Origin: Gymnorhina tibicen
Lineage: Eukaryota > Chordata > Aves > Passeriformes > Artamidae
DNA length: 64,000 nt
Direction of reading: 5' to 3'
Assembly: GCA_013399875.1 (NCBI GenBank)
Contig: VXAZ01001116.1
Coordinates: forward strand, 2,130,546 to 2,194,545
A model generated the notes under the pieces. The model searched no databases, had not been told where the DNA came from, and saw only the letters and a list, made by a program, of their open reading frames with translations. This document shows, piece after piece, positions 59,503 to 64,000 of the stretch (within the stretch, counting starts at the first letter, position 1; the number at the start of each line of letters is the position of its first letter). The translations under genes were made by a program, and so were the position numbers.

Positions 59503-59508
59503 TTTATT
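59503..59508 (-). terminator. DLD: Candidate DLD proximal poly(A) signal
   Basis: AATAAA on the minus strand, about 360 bases after the DLD stop codon. Confidence 0.4.
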
Positions 59509-59867
59509 GTATCACTGCTTCAAATAAGAAAACACAAGGTATGCTGGACAGTTATCCAACGTTCTGACCAGCACACCTGATAATCCCATGCAGCAGAAAA
59601 ATGTTTGGTTTTGAAAAAGAAAAGAGTTCTGGCAGGTTGCTTTTGTGCAACATTCATTATGTAAATAAACATGTAATTTTAAGTATTTAATTTACAGAGA
59701 CTGGATAATTCCACTTGTTCCAAACTCTACTTGTTTAAATATCTGATGTTTAAAATTAATATATTCACTTAAATCAGTCCTAAAATCCTCAGACTCAGCC
59801 TTCCATAAGGGCCCACAGTCCATTTTCAGAGATGTACTATGTATGTACAAAGATCTGCTCTTTCGTT

Positions 59868-64000
<4,133 letters not shown>

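Overview
This window is vertebrate nuclear DNA, most likely from a bird. It has multi-exon genes with GT-AG introns, a CpG-island promoter, and an intergenic CR1 LINE of the avian type. It carries the conserved order LAMB4 - LAMB1 - DLD. The wording of the CR1 copy resembles passerine and other neoavian CR1s; that is a judgement from memory, not from a search. All exon calls come from reading open frames, splice signals and phase continuity, and from comparison with remembered human laminin beta-1 and dihydrolipoamide dehydrogenase.

Layout. (1) 1-7229, plus strand: the last six coding exons of LAMB4 (laminin beta-4), encoding the C-terminal coiled coil. The gene starts left of the window. (2) About 7450-11550: LAMB4-LAMB1 intergenic DNA, ending in an (ATCC)n microsatellite. 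(3) 11550-12480: CpG island holding the LAMB1 promoter, 5' UTR, exon 1 and the start of exon 2. A single N at 12313 stands for a real hole: the last ~20 codons of exon 2 are missing. (4) 12012-53969, plus strand: LAMB1 with 33 coding exons, all joining in frame. They encode a signal peptide, LN domain, LE repeats, domain IV, more LE repeats, coiled coil with the beta-knob, and the terminal cysteine. The expected protein is ~1785 aa once the missing piece is counted. (5) 54535-57285: a degenerate CR1 on the minus strand. (6) 59868-62665, minus strand: the last five coding exons of DLD, convergent with LAMB1; its other exons lie to the right.

LAMB4 and LAMB1 are head-to-tail paralogues with matching intron positions and phases in the coiled-coil region, as expected from tandem duplication. 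Laminin beta chains assemble with alpha and gamma chains into basement-membrane heterotrimers. DLD is the mitochondrial E3 subunit of 2-oxo-acid dehydrogenase complexes and is functionally unrelated.

I see no prokaryotic system, CRISPR array or undescribed multigene system. The most interesting signals are in LAMB1. Intron 11 has a GC donor; read-through of it gives an in-frame stop followed at once by AATAAA, which could make a short secreted LN-LE protein of netrin-like shape. The other is a G-quadruplex-prone CCCGT array touching the start codon.
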